In this document: one piece after another, positions 1-10,458 of the stretch
Numbering within the stretch: the first letter of the stretch is position 1
How the letters are laid out: each line of letters starts with the position of its first letter
Source of the DNA: Apodemus sylvaticus
Lineage: Eukaryota; Chordata; Mammalia; Rodentia; Muridae
Length of the DNA: 64,000 bases
Reading direction: 5' to 3'
Assembly: GCF_947179515.1 (NCBI RefSeq)
Contig: NC_067485.1
Coordinates: forward strand, 74,874,646-74,938,645
Notes under the pieces: model-generated
Seen by the model: only the letters and a program-made list of their open reading frames with translations
Databases searched by the model: none
What the model was told of the DNA's origin: nothing
Program-made: the position numbers and the translations under genes

Positions 1-461
1 CCTCTGGCTAAGCCAACGTCCACGTGCGCATTCATTCTTTACTTGCAAGCCTGACTTGGTTTTACTGAGACATAATTTTGGCAAGTATCAGCAAAAATAT
101 TCTGTAACAATTGCACATATAGGATTTATGACAACTATATTTTTAAATTCTATGAATCCTTTATGTCATTAAAATTTAAACATAGCACATGTGCATAGCA
201 CCATGTCCCAAAGCAATTGCTAAACACTAACCAGCACACCACTCTGTCCACTTGAACTGTCATCTAGTCAATGAATCCAGTAACTGATTCCATTGCTAAA
301 ATGACTTTGCCCTCTGAATGGGGAATGGGGAATTGGAAATTGAGTGAACAGAAAGAACCATGAGTTTTAAAAGGAACATGTATGTGAGACTCAGCAGGGA
401 TAGCTAGAAACTCAAATTCTTGTCACCCAGTGAATATTGCAAATATTCCTAGTTTATATAT
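1..461. other. Unannotated AT-rich sequence
   Basis: I recognise no repeat, exon or RNA gene here. Confidence 0.5.
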
Positions 462-667
462 TTAGAGATTTTTAATTGTATGTCTATGAGTGTCTTGCCT
501 ACTTCTGTGTACATGCCTGGTTCCTGCAGAGGTCAGAAGAGGATGTCCCATTCCTGGGACCTGGAGTTAGGGAGTGGTTCTGAGCCACCATATGGGAACT
601 AGAAACCAAACCAGGTCCTCCTGAAGAGTAGCAAGTGCTTTTAACCTATGAGACATCTCTCTGTCCC
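462..667 (-). mobile_element. B3 SINE, antisense
   Basis: The plus strand reads the antisense of B3: a degraded A-rich tail, then a GAGGTCAGAAGAGG core, then a segment ending near GAGACATCTCTCTGTCCCC. That end corresponds to the tRNA-derived head (GGGGCTGGAGAGATGGCTC). The copy is diverged and therefore old. Confidence 0.7.
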
Positions 668-1524
668 CATAATTTGTATTTTAAATTTGCTATTAATTTC
701 TGGAAAACTGTGGCCCCAAAGCTGCCACAGTAGATAATTAGAAGAAAGCATTTGGCCCAGGCTGTTAGTTCTGGATATCCACTCTTAGGCTGCACACAGA
801 AAGACACACGTGTTGGATTAATTCAGTTAATTTTTACTGAACTCTAAGTCTGTAGCACACCATTGATAGTACTGACAGATTGTACCATTCTCTCCTGAAC
901 CTGCTTGACATCTTGTGTGTTAGTGAAGAGGACAGAGTGGAGCGTGACTCATTTGTTGTGACATGAGTGCCTTTCTGAATCAGATCTAGTCTCTAAATAC
1001 TAGAAGAATGTTTCCTCAGCAGAGCAGCTGTGGCCCAGCACACTTCAGCTATTCTCCATTTTCATGTTTCCTAAGTAAGTTTCTTACAGCTTTCATAGTC
1101 AGCGTAAGAGTTTATTACTCTTTCTGTGTTTTGTAGGGTATCTATCTCTCTTTCCATCTGTCTGTCTGTCTATCTTAGTTTCTGTGGCCAATTTCTAGTT
1201 TCCAGTGGAATGCTGTTGACTGTAGAAGAGAACTGGGACTTTGATTGTCACGGAGTCGCCAGTGCACCAGTGTTGAGGTGGAAGGGAGGCTTTGTTAGTG
1301 ATGTAAGAGCCAGAAGTTTGTCTGATTGGCCTGTTCCAGAGTGCACATCCCAGGTGATCTTGAGAAAAGGTACTGTTTACTTGGTTATTACAAAGTGATT
1401 TAGAGCAAAAATAAAATGCTCTCCACCAAAGGACATGTGCCCTACAGTTTTTGTGAGGTGACAAGTCCTTTCAGAAGGCATGTACCAATCTCCTAGGTTT
1501 TTTTGTTTTGTTTTTTGGATTTAG
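668..1524. other. Unannotated sequence
   Basis: There is a short TCTG/TCTA-rich patch near 1140-1178. A 90-codon open frame at 1126-1398 has no recognisable domain and I treat it as chance. Confidence 0.45.
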
Positions 1525-1667
1525 TTTTTTCAAGACAGGGTTTCTCTCTATAATCCTGGCTGTCCTGGAACTCACTTTGTAGACCAGGCTGGCCTCGAAC
1601 TCAGAAATCCCCCTGCCTCTGCCTCCCAGAGTGCTGGGATTACAGGCGTGTACCACCACTGCCCGGC
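1525..1667 (-). mobile_element. B1 SINE, antisense
   Basis: Near full-length B1 in antisense, from CAAGACAGGGTTTCTC to CCACCACTGCCCGGC. A 10-bp target duplication CAATCTCCTA is visible at about 1486-1495 and 1667-1676, so this is an intact L1-mediated insertion. Confidence 0.95.
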
Positions 1668-2231
1668 AATCTCCTAATTTTTAATAATATTTTTAGTTGG
1701 CACATATTCATTGTATATAGTACTCAGTTTTGTAACAACATCGTCATACAAAGATAATATACCTTTGAACCCCTTCCTCCTCTAGACAGTGTGCACCACT
1801 TCTTCCTTGTTATTTATGCTTGTATGACTGGGTTTTGAGGATTATCTAATCATACAGTGAAGATAGTAAGACTGAGGAGCCATCTTGAACTTCTCTGTCA
1901 CTGGAACGAAGGTAGACAGTGCCCTATATTCAAACTATTATGTTAGCAATATTTTCATCCCTTAAAAAAACAAACAAACAAAAACAAAAACAAAAACCAA
2001 AAACCAGAGCAGTGTTCTTCTGAAGTTCCCTTTGAAATTCCTTTTTGATTGGAATCCATTCTTCTGTGTTGCAATAACAATTAGTGCAGGCAGGCACTCT
2101 GTGTCTAAGGTGATAGAACTTGAAGCATCTTGTGGTCCCTAAAATGAATGACTGGAGGGAGAGAAAGACAAAACTCAAAACCAACCAGATTCAAATCAGG
2201 ATCTTCACCGCTCTTCACTCATTTCTGAGTG
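1668..2231. other. Unannotated sequence
   Basis: It includes a short CAAA/CAAAAA-rich tract near 1966-2004. No gene or dispersed repeat is recognised. Confidence 0.45.
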
Positions 2232-2446
2232 CTCCTCTCCCTCTCCCTCTCCCTCTCCCTCTCCCTCTCCCTCTCCCTCTCCCTCTCCCTCTCCCTCTCC
2301 CTCTCCCTCTCCCTCTCCCTCTCCCTCTCCCTCTCCCTCTCCCTCTCCCTCTCCCTCTCCCTCTCCCTCTCCCTCTCCCTCTCCCTCTCCCTCTCCCTCT
2401 CCCTCTCCCTCTCCCTCCCCCTCCACGTCTCCCTCTCCCTCTCCCG
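2232..2446. repeat. (CCCTCT)n hexanucleotide microsatellite
   Basis: About 35 copies of a CCCTCT hexamer, near perfect until about 2418 and then interrupted. Because 6 is a multiple of 3 it makes Leu-Pro, Ser-Leu, Glu-Gly and Arg-Glu open frames on both strands, which are artefacts. The minus strand is a continuous G3-N3 array. Confidence 0.98.
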
Positions 2447-3689
2447 CCCCAGGGCTGAGCTCCTGACCCGGCTGGAGCTCTGCTCCCCTAGGTGGTGTGT
2501 GTTCAGTAGCAAGGACTCTGGAACTGGAGGCGGATCTGGCAAGATGCCTGTGGGATCGCAATGGCTATTCCCAGAGTGGAAGGCTTGGTGCCGGCCAGTC
2601 TTTGGAACATTAAAGTGGACACTGGATAGTGTATTATGTGGTAGACTGTCACAAGACTCTACTCAGACCCGCTCTAGAGTTTTAAAAAGCATTTTGATTT
2701 TATGTTACCTGAATTCATCATCCTATTTGTAGTTATTTCATGAAAGGGCAATTGTATTTTGATTTGAGGGAAATCATGACTTTTTTCTTTCACACGGGTA
2801 TAAATATGTAAGCAGAGCTCTTAGCTTTCTTTTTGCTTGTTAATGTGACTATTTACCCGAGTGTATTAAGTGATGTTTTTAAGGTCAAGAGAGAAAGTGA
2901 TCAGAGAGCACTGGGGACGCTGGAGACCACTGCTCACTCTGCTTGCCTGGGGAGCTGACGGCCGGCTCTGTCACACCGTGGCTCTTTCCTACATTCCTTG
3001 GTTTGTTTTGGGTTTTTTTCTACTGACCTGAGGGATTTCTGTGAAGCCTTATGTTGAATTACTTGAGTAGGGAAGGTAAGATAGGAAGAGTGGAACTTCA
3101 GGTTTACAGGGTAGACAGATTACAAATAGCATCTGATGTTTTCCGTAGCAGAATAACTTGAGCTCTGCTTAATTACAGATTGGAATATGAAATCATTTTA
3201 CTTTCTTATATACCGCGGTAAAAGAACTACACTTTTGAGATAGTGATTGGTCAGGGTGTCAAGGGCTTTTCCCAGAGAATTTGACCATACCATAATCAAA
3301 TTCTCATCTTTAGTCCATATCTACTTATTTACAAGGTGTCAAAGAAATGAGTGACATTCCCAGTGGCTTATTGCAGGTCAGTGTCATTTAGACTTGTGTG
3401 ACTTTTACTTTTCTGTTTGGCATTTGGTGTGTTGGAATATTCTAGGTTCTGTAATAATCTGTAGAACAGGGATTACTTGTTCTTGGACACACTCTCCTTT
3501 TCATCAGCTCTGATCCTCTCTGATCAGTTAGAAGATTCCAGACCTTCTTATTCTACTGAACAGGGGAGTGAAAAGTCCAACTTTGATTCCTGAAGTATTA
3601 TTTCACGGTAGATGTTTCATAAATAAGAATTTACCTTAGGGTATTTGTGAGTTTAATATATAAAATACAGTAGGTGTTAATTATTTTAT
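2447..3689. other. Unannotated sequence, locally GC-richer at 2447-2600
   Basis: The first 150 bases after the hexamer tract are GC-rich relative to their surroundings, but I recognise no gene, CpG island or repeat. Confidence 0.4.
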
Positions 3690-3850
3690 ATTTTTAATTT
3701 TAAATATTTACATTCCTAGGAGAGGAGGTGACCATGAAGGTGAGCAGACAACCCCCAGGAGTCTCTGCTTCCCTTCTGCTATGCGGGCTTCAGGGATTAA
3801 ACACAAGCTCCTTGTAAGGGCCGCTCCTCTGAGCCATCTTGTCGACCCTG
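3690..3850 (-). mobile_element. B2/B3-related SINE, antisense, diverged
   Basis: The antisense order is kept: a CAACCCCCAGGAGTCTCTGCTTC block, then GATTAAACACAAGCTC, ending GAGCCATCTTGTCGACCC. It could be another rodent tRNA-derived SINE subfamily. Confidence 0.5.
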
Positions 3851-4227
3851 TTCTTTTGATACCTGTTTCCTTCAGCACCATTTGTTATCATGAGATCTAC
3901 TGGTACATTATAGAAATCTGTGTTTTGTGTTTTTGATCATCAAAGATAGTACTTTATATATATTTTAGTACAGATTGGGATATGAAGTCTTATGAGACAG
4001 TCCCTGTGGCCTTTACCTGAGTCCAGTTCTCTTAATACTAGAGTGAAGTAGAGACTGAGTGCCCTTGGAGTCTACTCCTTTGTCATTCTTTATAACACAC
4101 CAATAACAACATGCTGTGTTGGTGGATTAGAAAGACACATTCTAGCCTTCCTCTTCTTTGTGTGCAATGAGGACCTGACCCAGAATGGTCAGGCCTTAGA
4201 ACCTATCTGTTCTAAGAAATGCAGCGT
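3851..4227. other. Unannotated sequence
   Basis: I see nothing recognisable here. Confidence 0.4.
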
Positions 4228-4425
4228 CTCAGGTTGGGGTTTGGCTCAATTCGTATGATACTCGTTTGGCATGCACAGGGTTCTGCATTCAGTACCTGAT
4301 ACATCACAGGAGCTGGTCATGGTGGGCATACCTGGAATCCAGCACTCAGACAGTGGACAGAAGACCATCAGAAGTTCAAGGTCTTAGATTCATAACAAAT
4401 TTTAGTTCATAACCAGACCCCCCCC
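4228..4425 (+). mobile_element. B4 (ID-B1 composite) SINE
   Basis: The left half resembles an ID head (GGTTTGGCTCAATTCGTA, then GTTTGGCATGCACAGGG). The right half resembles B1 (CATGGTGGGCATACCTGGAATCCAGCACTCA), followed by a C/A-rich tail at 4418-4432. That order is typical of rodent B4. Confidence 0.65.
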
Positions 4426-4654
4426 CAAAAAAGTCACAAAAGTGGTGATATAACCCCCCCCCCCAAATTAGTGTCTCGTAATTGATTTTAATAAAACTTT
4501 GTCTTGGGTGTTTTCAGACAGCGCTTAATTTCAAAGGCTTGATATCTTATTTCAAGTAGGTGTGACACTTGATCCTGACACTGTGTGGGCTTAGTGTCAA
4601 GTCTGGGTGGGAACACATTTTCTCTAAGTACTGATGCTTTCTGTGTTACTCTCG

Positions 4655-4790
4655 GTATATGGTGTCAAGAGTGTCTGTGTAGTCCTCACAGCTACTCTGA
4701 GGTTGTATCATTATCCTCACTGTACATGAAAGACAAAAGCTAAAACCCCAAGCAAGGTACAGGGCAGTCACCTGACTGTCTTAAGAGCAT
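4655..4790 (-). mobile_element. MIR fragment, antisense
   Basis: CTCACAGCTACTCTGAGG followed by a TTATCCTCACTGTACATGA-type core matches the antisense MIR core. The copy is old and diverged. Confidence 0.5.
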
Positions 4791-5334
4791 ACTGTTTTGC
4801 ATGGGACGTCCATGTACAAAGCCAGGGTTGTACAGTAGCCTGAGATTTTGTTTCTTAATTTTGCAGTGAGTAAGTGTAAGACAACTGGGAGTGTCCGAGA
4901 CTCTAAAAGTCAGACTGTCTGTCCTTGTTTAACTTAGCTGACCTAAGTGTTGGTTTGGAAGACCCCAAAGCCAGTTAGCTTGCTTCTTCATCATCTTCAG
5001 CTCGGTTTTTACATGCTTGTGAAAAAGTTGGGGCTTTTCTGGGATACCTTACCAAGAATTAACCTACCCTCTGTCCCTGGAAATGTGCCCTTCATCCCTG
5101 CTGTGTGGTTCTGGATTCCAGGGGAGTTGCACTGAAGTCCAGAATCTTCTGATAGGGACTCTCTTCAGCTCATTTTAGGATGGGTGAGAAAAGTAATGAT
5201 GCTGTCTGTCTGTCCAACACTCTTGGCTCCTGAAATCAGGGCTCAGCTGAATTGCTCTGTTTTCTGGTCTGATCACATTTTTCATCCCTACTTCCCTGTC
5301 TTTGCTTGTCATTGGCCATCCATCAATCCTTCCT
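4791..5334. other. Unannotated sequence
   Basis: No repeat or gene recognised. Short open frames at 4947-5135 and 5184-5435 show no domain, and the second runs into a CT tract. Confidence 0.4.
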
Positions 5335-5400
5335 TCCGTCCTCCCTTTCCCTCTCCCTCTCCCTCTCCCTCTTCTCCCCTCCTCCCTTTCTTTCTTTCTT
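5335..5400. repeat. CT-rich tract, (CCCTCT)n-like
   Basis: Pyrimidine-only stretch of CCCTCT and CTTT units immediately upstream of a B1 copy. Confidence 0.85.
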
Positions 5401-5535
5401 GGACAGTGTTTGTCTGTGTATGTAGCCCTGGCTGACCTAGGATTCACTCTGTAGACCAGGCTAACCTTGAGCTTAGAGATCTGCTTTCCTCTGCCTCTGG
5501 AGCACTGGGATTAAAGGTGTGTGCCACCCTGCCTC
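5401..5535 (-). mobile_element. B1 SINE, antisense
   Basis: TAGCCCTGGCTGACCTAGGA, then CACTCTGTAGACCAGGCTAA and GGATTAAAGGTGTGTGCCACC follow the antisense B1 order with moderate divergence. Confidence 0.85.
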
Positions 5536-5555
5536 CTAGCTCATCATCTTTTTTT

Positions 5556-5569
5556 CCTTGCATATTAAC

Positions 5570-5600
<31 letters not shown>

Positions 5601-5755
5601 GCCCATAGAAGCCAGTGGCATGGATCCCTATAGAGCTAGAGGTACCGGCAGTTATGAGCCACCTGCTGTGGGTAATCAGAACTGAATTCAGGTCCTCTGC
5701 GGGAGTAGTGTGTGTTCTTTCGTGCTCCTAACCACTGAGCCATCTCTTCAGTCAT
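5556..5755 (-). mobile_element. B3 SINE, antisense, with internal TG tract
   Basis: A TG run (5571-5599) is followed by GCCCATAGAAGCCAGTGG and a head ending ACCACTGAGCCATCTCTTC, the antisense of a B2/B3 head. Confidence 0.75.
5571..5599. repeat. (TG)n microsatellite
   Basis: About 14 TG dinucleotides, probably grown from the B3 tail. Confidence 0.95.
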
Positions 5756-6109
5756 TTGTCTTTGCTCTTGGTAAAATAACTTTAAGATATCTCCATTTAA
5801 CAAGGAAAACAGGAAGGAATTGGTTTCCAAACTGCGCAGTGTTCTGTACCCTGGTGAATGATGGTGGGGCCTTCTGTTCATTTAGGGTTTTTTGTTTTTT
5901 GTTTTTTGGTTTTTTACCTCCCTCAACCAGAGTGTACTCCACAGGAAAGATTTATTTGGTTCTGTCTTTCCTATTTTATTGACTGTTTCACTGCTAGCAC
6001 ATATAACACAGTGCTTAGTACATTTAAAATATCTTTTGGGCAAGTTACTCTTCTCTAGAGAATTTATTATTTCATGGTAATTATTATACTTAGTGACATA
6101 GCATTCCTG
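5756..6109. other. Unannotated sequence with T/G-rich stretch
   Basis: 5885-5925 is a TTTTTTG-type low-complexity patch. Nothing else is recognised. Confidence 0.4.
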
Positions 6110-6345
6110 GCTTTTTAAGTATATGTTATTTATTTTATCTTATGTGTGTGAATGTTTTACCTGCACAGATATTTGTACTCCATGGTGTGCTTGATATCCA
6201 CAGAGGGCAGAAGGACTTGTCAGAGTCCGTGGACCTGGAATTGCAGGTGATTAGGAGCGCCGCCCCGCATTAGTGCTGCCAGCTAAACCCAGGTCCTCTC
6301 AAGAGCAGCACGTGCTTCTACGCTGCCAGCTCCTCTCCACCCGCA
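6110..6345 (-). mobile_element. B3 SINE, antisense
   Basis: Antisense B3 order: TTTATTTTATCTTATGTG tail, GAGGGCAGAAGGACTTGTC core, CAGGTCCTCTCAAGAGCAGC and a degenerated head. Confidence 0.7.
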
Positions 6346-7379
6346 GCATTCTTCCTGTTTTATGCCTTCCAAACCATCGAGCAATACGTGTCACTCATGG
6401 TCACTGTATAGACTGAACTTTAACATTTTCTTTAAAGTAATGATTCTTAAAGTTAATTTAGTAAATTAAATTAAAGTATTTAATCTATGATATGCTAAAA
6501 TATATTTTTTTAAAAAACCATGAGTTTATTGTCTTCCAGCGTCATTGGTAATCAGGAACAGGAGCGCAGCGTGTAGCCTTCCCATTCCCAGCTCTGTGCT
6601 GATGTCTTAGGTGGGGCAGGAATGTGCAGTTGCCCTAAGAATTGTAAACTCTCCGTGGAAAGCACACAGGCTTAACGTCTGCCAGGCTCACTGTGTGCTG
6701 CTCGTTTGTTCATCATCGGTAGGCTTAGCAGCAGGTCTTATTGAATTCCTTTGGATGATGTCATATCTTTTCAAAACTAGAGTTTTAGTCATTGGTATGA
6801 TTTAAAAGTAAGAGGTACATAAAATCTACTGAAAAACAGGAAACGGTGGCTGAGCCAATAGCAGCGTTTTAAATATTTGCACATGTTATTTAACCAGTGA
6901 CAAACTCATTCTTACATGAATTCTGAATTGTTAGTCATGACTGCTTAACCAATAGAATCCCTTTTGTGGCCTGAGACAGTAAGAGCGCTGTGAGCTGGAG
7001 AAGCCTCACTGCCACCACTTACTGTCAAGTGAGAGGCACTAGCATCCTCAGCCAGAGCATTTGGGAGCTGGGGAGCAAAGCGAGGTCTTCTGTGACAAAC
7101 TTCAGGGGTTTAAGCTGGCATTGCTGTCGGTCATAGATTCTGGAATTCTTGGAACTATGCCTATTTATTGAGCCTTGGTTTAAGAAAATCTATGTTAAGT
7201 GAGCTTTATTTAAGAAGTTCTACTTTAGAACTGTTTTAGAATTGTTTATAGTAGCAAACATATAGAAACCATATTAATTTTCAAGATTTCACCTTTTAGA
7301 AAGGATTTTTTTCCTTTGGTTGAGGACCCAGGTTTTATATACCAGATAGACAATGCCAGATTCAGTGTTTGTTGATTGA
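6346..7379. other. Unannotated sequence
   Basis: AT-rich at 6410-6530. No gene or dispersed repeat recognised. Confidence 0.4.
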
Positions 7380-7509
7380 CATAGTGTCTCTCTATGGCAC
7401 CCTGGCTGTCCTGGAGCTCTCTGGGTAGACCAAGTTGGTCTCAAACACACAGAGACGCCCTGCCTTTGCCTCTGCTAGGATTAAAGGCCTGTGCCACTAC
7501 ACCTGGCAG
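7380..7509 (-). mobile_element. B1 SINE, antisense
   Basis: CCTGGCTGTCCTGGAGCTCT, GTAGACCAAGTTGGTCTC and GGATTAAAGGCCTGTGCC follow antisense B1 with several substitutions. Confidence 0.85.
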
Positions 7510-7541
7510 ATTCAGTGTTTTAAATGTGCAGGGTCACTGGT

Positions 7542-7542
<1 letters not shown>

Positions 7543-7594
<52 letters not shown>
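7543..7594. repeat. (CA)n microsatellite
   Basis: About 26 uninterrupted CA dinucleotides shortly after the B1 copy. Confidence 0.98.
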
Positions 7595-7599
<5 letters not shown>

Positions 7600-8384
7600 G
7601 TTGAAACCGGCCTTCCAGCTTTAGGGCCAAGGCCTGTGCGTGGGTCCTGTTGCTCCTTGAGTCATAACCATTGCTGCTCCAAAAGCAGCTCTGCACTTGC
7701 GGTTTAAAGCTTTTGCAAGGCGTTCTGTCCTTACGTGCTTTTTTGTTACCTGTCCCAAGGTTCGTAAGTGTGTGACTCTCATATTACTTAGAGTGGAGGT
7801 TAGCAGAAGGGTTAGTCTTGTGCATTCTAAACTAGTAGATGCAAACATCCTTACTGGGTATAAAGCCTTTGTCTGATGGGCCTCGGCTGCAGGCCCTTCA
7901 GCAGCAGGAGCCATGACATATTTGATCTGTATCCCAGACATCTCCAAGAACAGACATAGGCTTCTTGCTGTGTCAGGATGCTGCAGGCTGACTGTGCGTG
8001 CTCCTGGCTGAGCTCTACAATTGTGCACTTCTCAGAACAGTCTCGACGTTTACAAAGCTCCTGTGGGGACAGATGTCTGTGCTGGGGTTATTCTTTTCCT
8101 TCACCACCTCATAGACACCCCAGTGCGGCCTGCTAGCATCCATTGTTTTTATAAGAAGTCAGGTGTCTTCGTAGCGATATGTCCTGGGTCTAAATGTTGA
8201 TATTGTTTTGTGAGATGGGTATTTTTCTTTTTTAGTTAATTTCAAGTTATAGTTAAACCAAGCTTATATTTGGTTTTCAGCGGTTTGACTGTCGATTCAT
8301 CCTTTTATGTTGAGGAACATACTTTTCCTTCTCCAGTCTGTCCTCTCTGTGAGACCTCAGTTAAGCATATGTTAGACTTCATTT
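7595..8384. other. Unannotated sequence with one 135-codon minus frame
   Basis: A 135-codon open frame occupies the minus strand at 7621-8028 and is not in a recognised repeat. I know no family that matches it and I see no splice or promoter context, so it may be chance or a decayed pseudogene. Confidence 0.3.
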
Positions 8385-8555
8385 TTAACCATGGATCTGT
8401 GTCTGTGCAGCAGTATGTGCACATGAGTGCAAGTGCCTGTGCGGGCCAGAGGCTCCAGATGCCCTGGGGCTGGAGTGATGGGCAGTGTAAGGCTCATGAT
8501 GTGGTCTGTACGAGCAATACACACTCTTACCTGCTGAACCATCTGCGGCCCCAGG
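8385..8555 (-). mobile_element. B3-like SINE, antisense, diverged
   Basis: GCGGGCCAGAGGCTCCAGAT, CCCTGGGGCTGGAGTGATGG and a head near CTGCTGAACCATCTGCGGCC resemble antisense B3. Divergence is high. Confidence 0.55.
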
Positions 8556-9049
8556 GTCAGACGGGTGCTGTGTTTTCTTTGAGACAGGGATAGAGAGCCT
8601 CTTTTGATGAATTGAGTTGGGCTCTCACTGCCTTCTCTTTGCTATTTAGGGCAGGCTTTATTAGCAGTTCTTCCTATAGCTAATGAGTCCTAAGTATATT
8701 CCTGACATTGTTAGTGTTAGTCTGTAGAAGAGTCTGAGTTTTGTTGCACTTCACTGATGAGTGTTGATTTTGCTTCTGTTGGGTGCTTGTATCAGCAGGA
8801 AGTTAGTTTGGCTGCACTCAGACTAGCAGCTGTGCATCCCGGAACCGGAAGCCTGGTGGCTCAGTGTCACTGTGGGTGCTCCTTTTTCTTCTGCTGAGAT
8901 AGAGTATCAGCATGTACTGCAGAGCAGCCTTCTGGCCATGCTGTCAGATCTCAGCTCCTGCGCTCTGAGCTGCAGGTGTGTCATGCCTGGCGCTTGCTTG
9001 GGAGCCTGCTTTTAGCCTTGATTGGCATATACCTGGTATGGAATAAATC
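8556..9049. other. Unannotated sequence
   Basis: I recognise nothing in this stretch. Confidence 0.4.
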
Positions 9050-9440
9050 CTATGTGTGTACATTTTGATAAGTTTTGAGATGTGTAAATACTTCTGAAAC
9101 CATTCTCATAGACAAAATGAGGAAATACCCACCTCCCCAGGAGTTTCCTCTCCCCTTCTTTCCAGTTGTCTCCAGATAATTGCTGGCCTGTTTTCCATCA
9201 TGGAAAACATCCTTATTTTTTCCCCACTCACTTAATTATATTGACTTTCATCTATATGGTTGCGAATTTCTGTACCCTGGCCTTTATTGAAGAGTAGCCA
9301 TTTATTGTATATGCACCACAGTTTATTTACCCATTCACCTGTTAATGGATATTTCAGTTGTTTCTTGTTTTACAGTTTGTGATAAAGTTACAGTGAGCAT
9401 TTATGTTTTCATTTATCTCAGATAAATACCCATGGAAGGC
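9050..9440 (-). mobile_element. Old L1 (L1M-like) 3' end, antisense
   Basis: The plus strand carries the L1M-type antisense signature: AGGAGTTTCCTCTCCC, then TATTGTATATGCACCACAGT, TTTATTTACCCATTCACCTG and TTAATGGATATTTCAGTTG. These correspond to the 3' region of an ancient L1 lying on the minus strand. No open reading frame survives. Confidence 0.75.
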
Positions 9441-9599
9441 TGAGAGAGATAAACTTTTTAATCTCTGATCATGGGATCAGATATTGTCTATGAAAATGCA
9501 GAGAGCTGTGGCAGCCACACTTCTTGCTCTTAGCTCCCGCCATGAGGCCTTTGTCTTCCCACATCAGGCTTTGTCGGCCTCTTGACTTCTGCAGAAAAG
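9441..9599. other. Unassigned segment between L1 pieces
   Basis: This 159-bp stretch separates the L1 3' end from the next L1-like block and does not look like L1. It may be another inserted element. Confidence 0.35.
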
Positions 9600-9698
9600 A
9601 CTGCAGGGGATTTGGGGACTGCATAAAATCTATAGGTCAGTTTGGAGAAAATTCCTGTCCTGGCAGTGTTGAACCTTCCAATTAATGAGCATGATTTA
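9600..9698 (-). repeat. 99-bp direct repeat, copy 1 (L1 ORF2-derived)
   Basis: The block runs from ACTGCAGGGGATTTGGGG to GAGCATGATTTA and matches 10459-10557 at 97 of 99 positions. It resembles antisense L1 ORF2 remnant sequence. Its right end abuts the start of the LTR at 9700. Confidence 0.9.
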
Positions 9699-9730
9699 AT
9701 GTTAGTATTCTGTCTAAGCTCCACCCCACA

Positions 9731-9779
9731 ATTACCTGGCAACAGCCAGGTATGCCCCGCCCCATAGTTGCCTGGCAAC
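9731..9779. promoter_or_regulatory. Twin RFX/X-box-like palindromes in LTR U3
   Basis: GTTGCCTGGCAAC at 9767-9779 fits the palindromic RFX consensus with a 1-bp spacer. A weaker copy, ATTACCTGGCAAC, lies at 9731-9743. A GCCCCGCCCC GC box at about 9754-9763 sits between them. Binding is inferred from the motif only. Confidence 0.5.
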
Positions 9780-9800
9780 AGCCAGGTAGACCTGGCTCAC

Positions 9801-9808
9801 TATAAAAG
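9801..9808 (+). promoter_or_regulatory. TATA box of LTR
   Basis: TATAAAAG, correctly spaced about 330 bp upstream of the LTR poly(A) signal. Confidence 0.7.
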
Positions 9809-9824
9809 GGGCTACTTGCCCCTC

Positions 9825-9827
<3 letters not shown>

Positions 9828-9895
<68 letters not shown>
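9828..9895. repeat. (CT)n tract in LTR
   Basis: About 30 CT dinucleotides just downstream of the TATA box. Confidence 0.95.
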
Positions 9896-9990
9896 CTCTT
9901 GCCTATTGGCACTATCACCTCTCTGCCCCTCTTGGGCTCTCCTCCCCTACCCCCTCTCTCCATGTGGTCATGGCCGGCCTCCACTCCTCC

Positions 9991-9992
<2 letters not shown>

Positions 9993-10055
<63 letters not shown>

Positions 10056-10058
10056 ACG
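9993..10058. repeat. (CT)n-(CA)n compound microsatellite
   Basis: A CT run switches directly to a CA run within the LTR. Confidence 0.95.
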
Positions 10059-10131
10059 CTTGCTCTCCCTCCCTCCCTCCCTCTCCCTTTCTCTGCCTCC
10101 ACTACACCATTAACCCCCATCCTCTGCCCTG

Positions 10132-10137
10132 AATAAA
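10132..10137 (+). terminator. Poly(A) signal of LTR
   Basis: AATAAA followed within 25 bp by a TG-rich stretch (GTCTGTGTGTGTG), the layout of an LTR polyadenylation site. Confidence 0.65.
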
Positions 10138-10282
10138 CTCTATTCTATACCATGTCTGTGTGTGTGTGGCCCCTCAGGGGGGAAGAGGTGACTGGGTATG
10201 GGCCTGCCTAGACACCCCATTCCCCCTCCACACCACCGTAAACCATTCTCTAAACACCTCTCTCTCTCTCCCCCCCTCCCCC

Positions 10283-10416
10283 CAGACAAGGTTTCTCTGT
10301 GTAGCCCTGGCTGTCCTGGAACTCACTCTGTAGACCAGGATAGCCTCGAACTCAGAAATCCGCCTGCCTCTGCTTCCCAAGTGCTGGGATTAAAGGCGTG
10401 CGCCACCACTGCCCGA
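10283..10416 (-). mobile_element. B1 SINE, antisense, inside LTR
   Basis: AGACAAGGTTTCTCTGTGTA to CCACCACTGCCCGAC. Near-consensus, hence fairly young. It splits a CT-rich part of the LTR. Confidence 0.95.
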
Positions 10417-10458
10417 CTCCTCTCTCTCTTTTTATGGTGTTGTGACTTGGATACAACA

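Larger units (their letters stand above)
9700..10458 (+). mobile_element. Solo-LTR-like element with TATA box and poly(A) signal
   Basis: The segment starts TGTTAGTATT and ends GATACAACA, the usual TG...CA of an LTR. It has a GC box, RFX-like palindromes, TATAAAAG at 9801, a long CT-rich region, AATAAA at 10132 and a TG-rich segment after it, a U3-R-U5 layout. A B1 at 10283-10416 interrupts the 3' part. No internal coding region is present. I recognise the family as a mouse endogenous retroviral LTR but do not name the subfamily. The TG and CA ends are my choice and could be off by a few bases. Confidence 0.7.

Noticed and set aside
2120..2732. Leu-Pro, Ser-Leu, Arg-Glu and Glu-Gly repeat proteins of 107-167 codons
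   Set aside because: They are translations of the (CCCTCT)n microsatellite on both strands.
7621..8028. 135-codon minus-strand frame outside known repeats
   Set aside because: No recognised domain, splice signals or poly(A) signal. This length is possible by chance in 64 kb.
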